DNA of 64,000 bases from positions 1-64,000 of the forward strand of contig NZ_FOJN01000006.1 in assembly GCF_900111805.1 (NCBI RefSeq). Direction: 5' to 3'. Positions 1 to 8,038 of this stretch are shown piece by piece. Source of the DNA: Rhodococcoides kroppenstedtii (GTDB lineage: Bacteria; Actinomycetota; Actinomycetes; Mycobacteriales; Mycobacteriaceae). Below the pieces are notes generated by a model. That model was not told the DNA's origin. It worked only from the letters and a program-made list of their open reading frames with translations, and made no database searches. The first letter of the stretch is position 1. Each line of letters starts with the position of its first letter. The position numbers and the translations under genes are program-made.

Positions 1-995
1 GAACTCCTCTGGATGTGCAGCGGGCATGGCTCGGACTCCTCTCCTGCAGCAGCAACGCTACAGATCAGGTGTCCGGAGAACCGGGTCAAGCTCCTTTCGT
101 AGAACGTGGTCGTTTCGCGTAGCTGTGCGACCAACGACGCCACACCGTAAAAGGCACCGGTATGGAGTTCGTTCCACCGACCGAGCAGCTGCTCGACATC
201 GTCGACGTCGGACAATCGAAAATTGATTCGACGTCGACTGCGCTCGTCCAGGACGGTGTTCTCCTCCGGGAGGTCGTCCGCGCTCCACCATTCATAGCGG
301 TCACTAATGCCGGAGGAGCCGGCCGTCTCATAAAACGCGATGGCGCGGACACCTGTGGGCCGGTGCATCGCGATCGTGACGAGGTCGGAGAGGCGGCGCG
401 AGATAGCAAGGTGGTCGTCGACTGAGAGACGCTCGATGCTTGATACGAAGATGATGTTCTTGAACCGGCCGGGAACGGCCATATCGTCGCGAGTGAAGCT
501 GCTCTGGCCGGAATAGCTGGAATAGCTGCTGACCGTGACTTGGACTGCGCCGTAGGACGCAGTACGGGGCAGCGGATCGGGAACGGTGAAGGAAGTCCCG
601 CCGCCGGGCGGGTGCGAAATCATCGGGTCGAACTCGGCTGTCCAGAACGTCAAGTAGTCCAGTTCGATCACCGCCTCGGCGAAAGCCAGAGCGTTCCTAT
701 CGGCCACGTGGTTCTGTCCGATCACTACGCCGTCACCCTCGATTGTCTGGCGACGGTGATCTTCGCCGTTGCGAACGATGCCGCTCTCAGCTGTAACGTA
801 CGCGCCGAAAATCGAGACGGCTCGACCGCCCGAACTGCCATGCACGGTGACTGAGTCGCGCGAGAAGCCCAGTAGTTCACCGCCGAGATCAAGCCGTGGC
901 TCGGCGTCATCGCCGAGCGTGAGAACCCCGTACACGGTGCGGTCTGCTGCGTCTGCCGCCCACCACTGACCATGCAATTGCTGTGTCGTCGACAT
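1..995 (-). CDS. ApeA-like protein, partial (runs off left edge)
   Basis: This minus-strand frame opens with an ATG at 995 and stays open for about 331 codons to the window edge, so the C-terminus is missing. The N-terminus reads MSTTQQLHGQWWAADAADRT and continues with a GVLTLGDD strand, a VHGSSGGRAVSIF segment and VVIGQNHV. This pattern (G-x-WW, then a G-x-L-T strand, then HG-x-x-x-G-x-x-V) resembles the N-terminal domain of ApeA-type proteins, which are HEPN-containing abortive-infection factors against phage. The HEPN catalytic part would lie outside the window, so nuclease function cannot be confirmed. A TANNNT hexamer six bases upstream supports the start. The neighbours are a broken hsdR and a GTPase pair, which fits a defence tract. 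The family call is from memory of the domain pattern. The reading frame is firm; the family is moderately sure. Confidence 0.6.
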   Translation of the reverse strand, partial: MSTTQQLHGQWWAADAADRTVYGVLTLGDDAEPRLDLGGELLGFSRDSVTVHGSSGGRAVSIFGAYVTAESGIVRNGEDHRRQTIEGDGVVIGQNHVADRNALAFAEAVIELDYLTFWTAEFDPMISHPPGGGTSFTVPDPLPRTASYGAVQVTVSSYSSYSGQSSFTRDDMAVPGRFKNIIFVSSIERLSVDDHLAISRRLSDLVTIAMHRPTGVRAIAFYETAGSSGISDRYEWWSADDLPEENTVLDERSRRRINFRLSDVDDVEQLLGRWNELHTGAFYGVASLVAQLRETTTFYERSLTRFSGHLICSVAAAGEESEPCPLHIQRS

Positions 996-1001
996 GCGCC
1001 G

Positions 1002-1007
1002 AGGTTA
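1002..1007 (-). promoter_or_regulatory. -10 hexamer of a probable leaderless promoter for the ApeA-like gene
   Basis: TAACCT lies on the minus strand six bases before the ATG at 995. It matches TANNNT, and the spacing puts the transcript start at or next to the A of the start codon. There is no Shine-Dalgarno sequence between them. Confidence 0.4.
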
Positions 1008-1523
1008 GGTCAAAAGTCCCGCCGCGGCGCGACACGATCGCAAAATAGTCCGCAGTTCGGGCGACTGGAGCATCGAGGTGTGTGCGCCATGAAGCTGATC
1101 GACGACGAGACGGACCGCGTGACGGTTCAGTCGACCGGGCCGGCGGCCCGAAACCGTGTTAGGCACCGTGACGGCCGCGAGGTGAGGCCCTTGCAACCGA
1201 TACAGAACACTCTTGCCTCCGACGGAACGGAGACAGGTAGTACGCCCCTAGCGATTGCAATCTGGGTAGCGTAAGCTTGAACAGCGTTTATGTCATAATA
1301 AATATGATCGGCTATTTAAATATGTTGTGCAACAGCGGGTTTGGCGTTGGCCCGGCCGGATCACCGCCACGCCGGTTCTTGGTGAGTCGCAGCAGGCCGC
1401 ATCACGCGGCCCCGGCTCCTTCCAGGCGTGTGACGGTGCCCGATACCGATATTGAGGGTGAACAGGAGAGTTAACTGACGCAGGACGGTTCGTTCGACGG
1501 AACTGCGGACCGCAACCGTCCGC
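1008..1523. other. Intergenic stretch with an AT-rich patch, no convincing gene
   Basis: About 0.5 kb without an ORF that looks coding. It contains a sharply AT-rich patch at roughly 1270-1335 (runs such as TCATAATAAATATG and CTATTTAAATATG) in an otherwise GC-rich chromosome. Short ORFs here, for example from 1089, have arbitrary composition. The patch may be a promoter region or foreign DNA brought in with the flanking defence-like genes. Confidence 0.5.
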
Positions 1524-1757
1524 TCACAGACTCGGATTACTGACCTCTACGGCCATGGTGGAGTCGAGCTCGACGTCGAAAGTCTCGCCGCCATAGTCCG
1601 CTTTGATAACCAGACGTACCTTCGATTGTCCGTATGGGTTGGTTTGCTCCACCGACAGTAGCGTTCCGCTCTTGTCCCAGCTCACGGTCACTCTTTTGCC
1701 GATGTAAAGGTCGGGTTCGTAGAAAATTTGAGACGCGCTGGGCAGGTTGGAAAACAT
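1524..1757 (-). CDS. Small hypothetical protein (77 aa)
   Basis: The 77-residue product is not recognised. It begins MFSNLPSASQIFYEPDLYIG and has alternating hydrophobic and charged residues (KRVTVSWD, KVRLVIKADYGGETFDVELD) that suggest a small beta-sheet domain. There is no signal peptide, membrane segment or cysteine cluster. It lies between the ApeA-like gene and the hsdR remnant, in the same orientation as the former. Codon use is mixed and less GC-biased than in the core genes, as expected for accessory DNA. An overlapping minus-strand frame continues upstream but looks non-coding. It may be a genuine accessory gene or a remnant. Confidence 0.4.
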   Translation of the reverse strand: MFSNLPSASQIFYEPDLYIGKRVTVSWDKSGTLLSVEQTNPYGQSKVRLVIKADYGGETFDVELDSTMAVEVSNPSL

Positions 1758-1855
1758 AACGAATCAGGTTGTCCCCTCGAAGTCGATGCCTGTCGCGCAG
1801 TCACCTGCTGCGGTGTCTGGTAGCAGAACAGTACGCTTGTCCGTGCGGCAGCAAT

Positions 1856-2876
1856 TACACCCCGTACAAGACGGCTTTCCGCGTGGCGCACAACGGCATC
1901 AGCTACACCAGCGACGACACCATCGCTGTCACCACCGACGGCACCGATGCCGACCTGGTGGACCGATCCGCCGCGGTGAAATTGGTGATGAACTGGGTCA
2001 AGCTGCACCCCACCAACATCGCGCAGAAAGTCGCGATCATCGTCGAGCACTTCCGCGAGAACGTCGCGTGGCGTCTCGACGGCCACGCGAAAGCGATAGT
2101 TGTCCCAGCTCACGCAAGGCGACCGTCCGCTACAAGCTCGGCTTCGACAAGTACGTCACCGAGCACAGCTACTCCGACGTCGCGGCACTCGTCGCATTCT
2201 CCGGCGAGGTGACCGATACCGAGTCGGGTACAAACGATCCATTCACCGAGACCACGATGAACCCCGGCCTGAAGGGCCGGGATCTGAGGGATGCGCTCGC
2301 GACGGACGAGTTCCAGGTGATGCTGGTGGCCAACAAATTTCAGACCGGTTTCGATCAGCCCAAGCTGGTTGCGATGTACGTCGACAAGAAGCTCGGCGGC
2401 GTCCAAGCGGTGCAGACGCTCTCGCGCCTCAATCGCACCTTCGCTCCGCTGAAGGATCAGACGTTCGTGCTGGACTTCGCCAACGAAGTGTCCGACGTCG
2501 TCGAGTCGTTCTCCCCGTATTACGAGGTGACGACTCTCGCCGACCTCACCGATGCGAACATCGTGCACAACACCGAACGCAAGCTCGCGGTCCTCGGCAT
2601 CTACGAGGGGTCGGAGGTCGACGGTCTGGTCGTCGACTACCTGGCGAAGAAGGGCAACAGCGCCCTCGAAAAGTGGATCGCGCCCGCCGCGCAGCGCTAC
2701 ACCGTGCGGATGCAGGAAGCGGCCGACGCATCCGACAAGGTCGCGATGGACGAGCTGACCATGTTCCGTAAGGACGCCGGCACCTACGTCCGTCAGTACG
2801 AGTTCTTGTCGCAGCTCTTCGACTACGAGAGCCCATGGCTCGAGAAGCTGGCGATCTACCTGAAACTGCTGATCGT
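1856..2876 (+). pseudogene. hsdR: Decayed type I restriction endonuclease subunit R (hsdR fragment)
   Basis: Two plus-strand frames together encode the middle and helicase C-terminal part of a type I restriction R subunit. The first frame carries TPYKTAFRVAHNGISYTSDD and NIAQKVAIIVEHFRENVAWR. The second carries ALVAFSGEVTD, MLVANKFQTGFDQPKLVAMY and VQTLSRLNRT, the last two being typical of helicase motifs V and VI in HsdR. The frame changes near 2105, where VVTSSRK would be expected; loss of a single base explains it. The N-terminal nuclease and first RecA-like domain are absent, and similarity stops near 2875, leaving the C-terminus missing as well. No hsdM or hsdS lies nearby. This is a dead remnant of a restriction system, made of about 340 codons of a protein normally close to 1000 residues. 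Confidence 0.85.
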
Positions 2877-3032
2877 TGGCGGCGAAGCACGGACACCCCG
2901 CGAGAACAACCGACCCACACGACGAACCGAGTCGGTGACGCCGTACCCGGTTGCATTGCCATTTCAGAGTCGACCAGTTCTCAGCACCGTCAACGTCGGT
3001 CGTGGCGGCCAAGAGCTAAGCGGCGATCTGCT

Positions 3033-3428
3033 TCACTGTGGGTGTCCTTCGTTGAACGCTTCGTTGCTCAGATCCGGTGGGGTCGAGGCGTCCCACACGC
3101 TCGCGTACACCTCGGACACCAGTGGCCACACCTTGCGCAGGCCGTCGTCGACGGACTCGACCGCCGCGGCGAGGTCGCCGTACAAGACGAACTCGTGGGG
3201 AATGACGCGCCCTGCCGAATCGCGACGCCCGAGGGGATCCGAAATACGCAACGCGACGCAACCGTCGTGTCGTCGCCACGCCGTCGGTTCGTCGCGAAGG
3301 TCGCCGAAAGCGCGTTCATAGTCCGGCAACGGATCGCTTAATCCTGCGTCGAAGAGGAACCGGTAGCCCCAGTTTCGGCCTCGCGTGGCCCACATCATGC
3401 TTCCGAGATCTCCCAGTCGGGCGGTCAT
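3033..3428 (-). CDS. Small partner protein of the GTPase gene (131 aa)
   Basis: The function is not recognised. The 131-residue product starts MTARLGDLGSMMWATRGRNW, has a central CVALRISDPLGRRDSAGRVI segment, and ends in acidic and polar residues. It has no membrane segment or signal peptide. Its ATG overlaps the stop codon of the upstream GTPase frame (ATGA at 3425-3428), so the two were almost certainly translated together. The pairing of a P-loop GTPase with a small companion resembles GTPase-centred conflict loci known from comparative genomics of bacteria. That link is an inference from gene order, not from a recognised domain. Confidence 0.6.
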   Translation of the reverse strand: MTARLGDLGSMMWATRGRNWGYRFLFDAGLSDPLPDYERAFGDLRDEPTAWRRHDGCVALRISDPLGRRDSAGRVIPHEFVLYGDLAAAVESVDDGLRKVWPLVSEVYASVWDASTPPDLSNEAFNEGHPQ

Positions 3429-4595
3429 TTGGGATTCCTGATTACTTTGTCGTCGACGCCTTGCTCGAGGTCGCTTTTGAACTGCGTCAGGGTTGCGCGC
3501 AGGTAGTCGTTCTGTGCGCGAGCCTGCTCGTGCATTTCCTTGAGCTTCGGCCCCGCCAACTGCGCTGCTGTCGTAAGGATCGGCAGTGCCTTGTCCACTT
3601 TCGGCATCCGGGCAAGCAACTTCTCGATCGGCGCGAACTTGCCGCCCGCGAGGCCGGCAGCCAGCAGTTCGGCGCCGTCTGCGAGTGACTTCAGGACCCT
3701 GACGGAGATGTCAAACTTTTGGTGCCACTGCACTCGGCGTTGCAGCGGCAGGATGGATGCCACAGGCAGAATCAGGTCGAGACCGATGCGATGCGTCAAG
3801 TCGATGCCGACTGTTTGCTCGCCACCGAGCTTGCGTTCGAACTTGGCGGACGACAGCAGCATGAAGTCCTCGCCGATCGACAGTGCCTCGGGCGTATCGA
3901 TCAGATCGGCGACGGTCGATCGGAAGTGCTCGATGTCCTCTGCTGCGTTGAGGATGACCAGATCACGAAAGGTGTCGACGTCCCAATCCGGGAACAGATC
4001 GGCTTTCGACAACGCCAGAATCCAGATCCGCGGGAACTCGATGATGGGCCCGTCCTCGAGCAGGTCGTCCTTTAGCTGAAGGAGCCCGTGGCGGAAAGCG
4101 AACATCAGCGACTTGAGGTACTTGTGCTCCTCCCCTCGGTGGTTTAACAATTTCTGTCCATCCACCAACAGGATTGCGACATCGGACCGAAGCAGCGAAC
4201 GGAAGTTGTCGATGCGCCGATCTCTCTCGAGAGGGCTATTGGGTTCGGTTCCGAACCATTCACCGGGGTAGTCGTGCCACGCGAGTCGGAGGACGTCGAA
4301 GGGCCGATTCTTCGCAGCGGCGTTCTCGCCGCCTTTTAGTTTGACCGAAAAGTAATAGGTGATGGCCTGAAATCGGTTTGGTAGCGGCGTCTCCGCTTTG
4401 ACGCGCATGCCCAGGTAGTTCTTGTAGAGCCGGCCCGCCTGACCTGCGTCATCGGCCACGAAGGTCCCACAGGTCGTTCGTGTAGGACCCTTCCTGCGTC
4501 GGACCGAAGAACGACGACACAAGGACGGTCTTGCCCGATCCCGCCTCGCCAAAGACGGCGATGTGCTGCTCTCGGACTTTCGGGAATTTGGCCAC
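3425..4595 (-). pseudogene. P-loop GTPase-like protein, interrupted by a one-base frameshift
   Basis: Reading from a GTG at 4595 gives MAKFPKVREQHIAVFGEAGS followed by GKT, a clear P-loop (GEAGSGKT, residues 16-23). That frame stops shortly after YTNDLWDL. The remaining part continues in another frame from VADDAGQAGRLYKNYLGM. Removing one base of the AA at 4461-4462 (one T in CTT on the coding strand) restores a single frame of about 389 codons. Further GTPase hallmarks follow: WHDYPGEW in the DxxG position, LSKAD as the NKxD-like base-recognition motif, and SSAKF as a G5-like loop. The C-terminal third is helical and may pack against the small protein encoded downstream. The frameshift may be real decay or a sequencing error. 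The protein looks like a TRAFAC-type GTPase of an accessory or conflict system; its role is unknown. Confidence 0.65.
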
Positions 4596-4840
4596 GCGGA
4601 GACGCTATCGGACGTCACCTCATAGGGAGAGTGGGCGGCCGCCCTTCCGGACGGCACCCACGGCTTCACTGACTCCGACTGCGGCGCGGCCAGGTGCGAT
4701 GTCGTCGACAGATGACCCTGCCGCCCACCGGGAAGGGGCACCGCCCGTCGGGGCGCCGCTCGTTTCGTTGGCGCGCTCACGCGCAGCGCCGTGCCACGGT
4801 CCGTCGTCGGGCCGACCGCAGGACCGGCGCGGGCGCCGAG

Positions 4841-4870
4841 TTATCCACACTGTCCACAGAAGCATCCACA
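4841..4870 (+). promoter_or_regulatory. Cluster of three DnaA-box-like 9-mers
   Basis: TTATCCACA (4841-4849) is a perfect match to the classical DnaA box. It is followed by CTGTCCACA (4850-4858) and GCATCCACA (4862-4870), which share the TCCACA core in the same orientation. The start-to-start spacing is 9 and then 12 bases. The surroundings do not look like oriC: dnaA and dnaN are absent and the flanks are GC-rich. A DnaA-titrating or DnaA-regulated site is possible, and chance is not excluded. Confidence 0.4.
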
Positions 4871-4955
4871 GAAACCGACCTGAAACCCGTTCCGTCCTGG
4901 ATTCCGGACGGAGGAACGCCCCGGCGCTTCGTGCGCCGTCCAACCCGACGTCTCC

Positions 4956-4961
4956 TACAGT
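4956..4961 (+). promoter_or_regulatory. -10 hexamer of a probable leaderless promoter
   Basis: TACAGT lies six bases before the ATG at 4968 and matches TANNNT. No Shine-Dalgarno sequence is present, so transcription probably starts at the start codon. Confidence 0.4.
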
Positions 4962-4967
4962 CGAGGC

Positions 4968-5894
4968 ATGGACCTCCGCATCTTCACCGAACCGCAGCAG
5001 GGCGCGACCTACGACGACCTCCTCCGGGTCGCCCGCGCGTCGGAAGACCTCGGATTCGATGCGTTCTTCCGGTCGGATCACTACCTCCCGATGAACGTCG
5101 ACGGTCGCCCCGGGCCCACCGACGCCTGGGTCACCCTGGCCGGGCTGGCCCGCGAGACGTCGACCATCCGCCTGGGGACGCTGGTCACCTCGGCGACCTT
5201 CCGCTACCCGGGCCCCCTCGCGGTGTCCGTCGCGCAGGTCGACGCGATGAGCGGTGGCCGCGTCGAACTCGGGCTCGGCGCCGGGTGGTACGCCGAGGAG
5301 CACGCGGCGGGCGCGATTCCGTTCCCGCCGGTCGGCGAGCGTTTCGATCGCTTCGAGGACACCCTGGCCATCGTGACCGGCATGTGGGCCACGCCGGAGG
5401 GCGGGACCTTCGACCACCAGGGACACCACTTCTCGGTCACCGGGTCGCCCGGACTGCCGAAGCCCGCGCAGGACTCGGTGCCGATCGTCATCGGCGGCGG
5501 CGGGAAGAAGCGGACGCCGGCGTTGGCCGCGCGCTACGCCAGCGAGTTCAACCTGCCCTTCGCCGACGCCGAGACCACGGCCACGCAGTTCGACCGCGTC
5601 CGGGCGGCCTGCGCCGAGGCCGGGCGCGACCCGTCGTCGATGACCTTCTCCAACGCCCTCGTCCTGTGCTGCGGGTCGTCCGATGCCGAGGTGGCCCGAC
5701 GGGCCGGGGCGATCGGACGCGAGGTCGACGAGGTGTTCCGCAACGGTGCGGCCGGATCACCTGATCAGGTGGTGGACACCCTCGGACGGTTCGCCGAACT
5801 CGGCTCGACCCGCGTCTACCTGCAGGTGCTCGACCTCCACGACCTCGATCACCTGGCGCTGGTGGCCGAGCAGGTCATGCCGCAGGTGGCGTGA
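4968..5894 (+). CDS. LLM-class F420-dependent oxidoreductase
   Basis: This 308-residue protein belongs to the luciferase-like monooxygenase fold. Family members in mycobacteria-like organisms use the deazaflavin F420 for hydride transfer. The N-terminus MDLRIFTEPQQGATYDDLLR and the segments LGFDAFFRSDHY, IRLGTLVTSATFRYPG and GRVELGLGAGWYAEEH are typical, including the non-prolyl-cis-peptide region after the TLVTS strand. IVIGGGGKKRTPALAARYA is the usual phosphate-binding C-terminal segment. The length is normal for the family. Its 3' end overlaps the convergent acyltransferase gene by 20 bases. The substrate cannot be told from the sequence, and FMN instead of F420 is possible. Confidence 0.85.
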   Translation: MDLRIFTEPQQGATYDDLLRVARASEDLGFDAFFRSDHYLPMNVDGRPGPTDAWVTLAGLARETSTIRLGTLVTSATFRYPGPLAVSVAQVDAMSGGRVELGLGAGWYAEEHAAGAIPFPPVGERFDRFEDTLAIVTGMWATPEGGTFDHQGHHFSVTGSPGLPKPAQDSVPIVIGGGGKKRTPALAARYASEFNLPFADAETTATQFDRVRAACAEAGRDPSSMTFSNALVLCCGSSDAEVARRAGAIGREVDEVFRNGAAGSPDQVVDTLGRFAELGSTRVYLQVLDLHDLDHLALVAEQVMPQVA

Positions 5895-7032
5895 CCTTCG
5901 GATCCGCGGCGGGCGTCCCGCTGCCGGCGAAGCGCTTGGCGATCCACGCCGAGGCGGGCGTTTCGACGTAGCGGTACACCACGTCGGACAGGATGCCGAC
6001 GACGAGAGCGAAGACGGCGACGGCGGCGGTGGCGCCGAGGTGCGGCTCCACCCACTCGTAGATCCGATAGAGCACCAGCGTGTGCACCAGATAGATGGTG
6101 TAGCTGCGCGTCGCCAACCAGTGCACGACGCGGCTGCGGCCGAACGCGGTGTCGGTCGGCGCGACGAGCACGACCGCGACGATGAGGACCAGCACCGTCC
6201 ACAGGTGGCCGCGTTGGCCGACGTGAAACGCGTCGACGGTCATCGCGAACTGGATGACGGCGAACTGCGCCAGTGCCGCGCCGACCAGAACGCGCCACGA
6301 CGCGATCCGCACGAACGCGAAGTAGGCGATCTGACCGAGGAAGACCGTCGGCAGCGTCGCGGCGACCTTGTCGAGCATCGGGATCGTCCAGTCGTAGGGC
6401 ACCAGGTCCGTGTAGAGCAGGACCAGCCAGCACAGCGCGGCGCCGAGGGTCGGCACCAGAACCGGTCGCGTCATGAGAAGACGACGCAGCGCGACCGCGT
6501 AGCCGTAGAACACGAACTGCACGATCAGCGTCCAGGTGACGCCGAGGACCACCACTTCGGGACGCAGGAAGAACCCGCCGAGCACGAAACTCATCGCGGC
6601 TTCGGCGTTACTGATCCCGACGGTCTGGGAGAACATGCCGTTCACCCCGAGTCGAACCAGCACGACGGCCGCGAGGATCGACAACCAGAACACCGGGAGC
6701 AGGCGCGCCGCGCGACCCACCAGGAACGAGCGCGGCGAGTTCCGCGCCACCGACGCCGTCGACACCAGGCCGGTCAGCATCATGAAGAACGCCACCCCGA
6801 CGAACGAGAGGTGGTGATTGAGCCCGCCGACGTCGATCAGGGTCGCGGTGACGGCGTCGATGACCCACCAGGTCCCGCCCACGTCGTCGACCAGGTAGTA
6901 CGAGATGTGGGAGTACACGACGGCAAGGACCGCGACCGCGCGCAGCACGTTCAGGCCGGGGAACCGCACGCTCCGCAGACCGGCGGCGCGCGCGGGGGCG
7001 GCCACCTCGTCGGAGTCGCGAGCCGGGGACAT
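5875..7032 (-). CDS. Acyltransferase family 3 integral membrane protein (OafA-like)
   Basis: The product is a polytopic membrane protein of about 385 residues with roughly ten hydrophobic helices. The opening helix contains LNVLRAVAVLAVVYSH, the conserved N-terminal motif of the acyltransferase-3 family. In this family a histidine in that region takes part in O-acylation of cell-surface glycans or lipids. The C-terminus after the last helix is short and soluble (SAWIAKRFAGSG), with no SGNH domain. The start at 7032 (MSPARDSDEV) keeps a short cytosolic tail before the first helix; an ATG at 7059 is an alternative. In a mycolate-bearing actinobacterium a likely role is acetylation or succinylation of an envelope polysaccharide or glycolipid. 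No glycosyltransferase lies nearby to name the target. Confidence 0.8.
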   Translation of the reverse strand: MSPARDSDEVAAPARAAGLRSVRFPGLNVLRAVAVLAVVYSHISYYLVDDVGGTWWVIDAVTATLIDVGGLNHHLSFVGVAFFMMLTGLVSTASVARNSPRSFLVGRAARLLPVFWLSILAAVVLVRLGVNGMFSQTVGISNAEAAMSFVLGGFFLRPEVVVLGVTWTLIVQFVFYGYAVALRRLLMTRPVLVPTLGAALCWLVLLYTDLVPYDWTIPMLDKVAATLPTVFLGQIAYFAFVRIASWRVLVGAALAQFAVIQFAMTVDAFHVGQRGHLWTVLVLIVAVVLVAPTDTAFGRSRVVHWLATRSYTIYLVHTLVLYRIYEWVEPHLGATAAVAVFALVVGILSDVVYRYVETPASAWIAKRFAGSGTPAADPKVTPPAA

Positions 7033-7252
7033 AGCACCCGATCGTAAGGTTCCGTTCATGTGTGGGTCGAATTCGCCGACGTGCGACGCAGCCACGTGGT
7101 ATCGGGCCGTCGGGTGCGCGGGCCGGTGCGAGGTGTACGAATGACGGGGTCAGGGTAGGCCAGACCCCGACGGGTCCGTCCGATCGACGGGCCGAAACCC
7201 CATCGTCGGCTCCGACGTGCGAGTCGACGGACAGCATGAGAAGGGAACATTC

Positions 7253-7876
7253 GTGTCCGAGTACACATTGCCCGACCTCGACTACGACTACGCCGCTCTG
7301 GAGCCCCACATCTCGGGCGAGATCAACGAGCTGCATCACTCGAAGCACCACGCCACCTACGTCGCCGGCGTGAACACCGCCCTCGAGAAGCTGGCCGACG
7401 CCCGCGACAAGGAGGATCACGGCTCGATCTTCCTGCTCGAGAAGAACCTGGCCTTCCACCTCGGCGGCCACGTGAACCACTCCATCTGGTGGAAGAACCT
7501 CTCCCCCAACGGTGGCGACAAGCCCGAGGGCGAGCTCGCCGCGGCGATCGACGACCAGTTCGGCTCGTTCGACAAGTTCCGTGCGCAGTTCACCGCGGCC
7601 GCCAACGGCCTGCAGGGATCCGGCTGGGCCGTCCTCGGTTGGGACACTCTCGGCAAGAAGCTGCTCACGTTCCAGCTGTACGACCAGCAGGCCAACGTGC
7701 CGCTCGGCATCATCCCGCTGCTGCAGGTCGACATGTGGGAGCACGCCTTCTACCTGCAGTACAAGAACGTCAAGGCCGACTACGTGAAGGCGTTCTGGAA
7801 CGTCGTCAACTGGGCCGACGTCCAGCAGCGCTTCGCCGCCGCCACCTCGCAGACCTCGGGCCTGATCTTCCCCTGA
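7253..7876 (+). CDS. sodA: Superoxide dismutase (Mn/Fe)
   Basis: A 207-residue Mn/Fe-type superoxide dismutase that converts superoxide to hydrogen peroxide and oxygen. It begins [20 protein letters not shown] and carries the metal-ligand regions [13 protein letters not shown] (first His), [10 protein letters not shown] (second His) and [12 protein letters not shown] (Asp and His). [11 protein letters not shown] is the conserved core strand. The GTG at 7253 was chosen because AGAAGGGAAC lies just upstream and because this gives the family's usual N-terminus; an upstream in-frame GTG at 7217 would add residues not seen in the family. A hairpin follows the stop. Metal preference (Mn or Fe) cannot be settled by eye. 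Confidence 0.96.
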   Translation: MSEYTLPDLDYDYAALEPHISGEINELHHSKHHATYVAGVNTALEKLADARDKEDHGSIFLLEKNLAFHLGGHVNHSIWWKNLSPNGGDKPEGELAAAIDDQFGSFDKFRAQFTAAANGLQGSGWAVLGWDTLGKKLLTFQLYDQQANVPLGIIPLLQVDMWEHAFYLQYKNVKADYVKAFWNVVNWADVQQRFAAATSQTSGLIFP

Positions 7877-7906
7877 TCGTGCCCCGGCCCCGTGAGGGGT
7901 CACTCG

Positions 7907-7940
7907 GAACGCCGTCCTCGCCCGCGCGGGGGCGGCGTTC
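7907..7940 (+). terminator. Hairpin terminator after sodA
   Basis: GAACGCCG (7907-7914) pairs with CGGCGTTC (7933-7940), with additional GC-rich pairing inside. It begins 30 bases after the sodA stop codon. There is no long U-tract, as is common for actinobacterial terminators. Confidence 0.55.
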
Positions 7941-8038
7941 TCGCGTGCGAGGGCCCAGCCCGCGCCTGGCACTCGATCCCTCTTGTGTGCCAGATGGGGC
8001 GCGTGGTGTTCTTCCCTCCCCGGACCGGAGGTGCAGTC

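Larger units (their letters stand above)
4596..4967. other. Intergenic region between the accessory tract and the core genes
   Basis: No gene is seen in these 372 bases. The stretch holds the DnaA-box-like cluster at 4841-4870, an imperfect inverted repeat around 4889-4918 (CGTTCCGTCC against GGACGGAGGAACG), and the promoter of the oxidoreductase gene at its right end. It marks the boundary where codon use changes from mixed accessory to strongly GC-biased core. Confidence 0.5.

Noticed and set aside
162..973. Several short plus- and minus-strand ORFs in the first kilobase
   Set aside because: All are in other frames of the single open minus-strand ApeA-like frame, which explains the region better.
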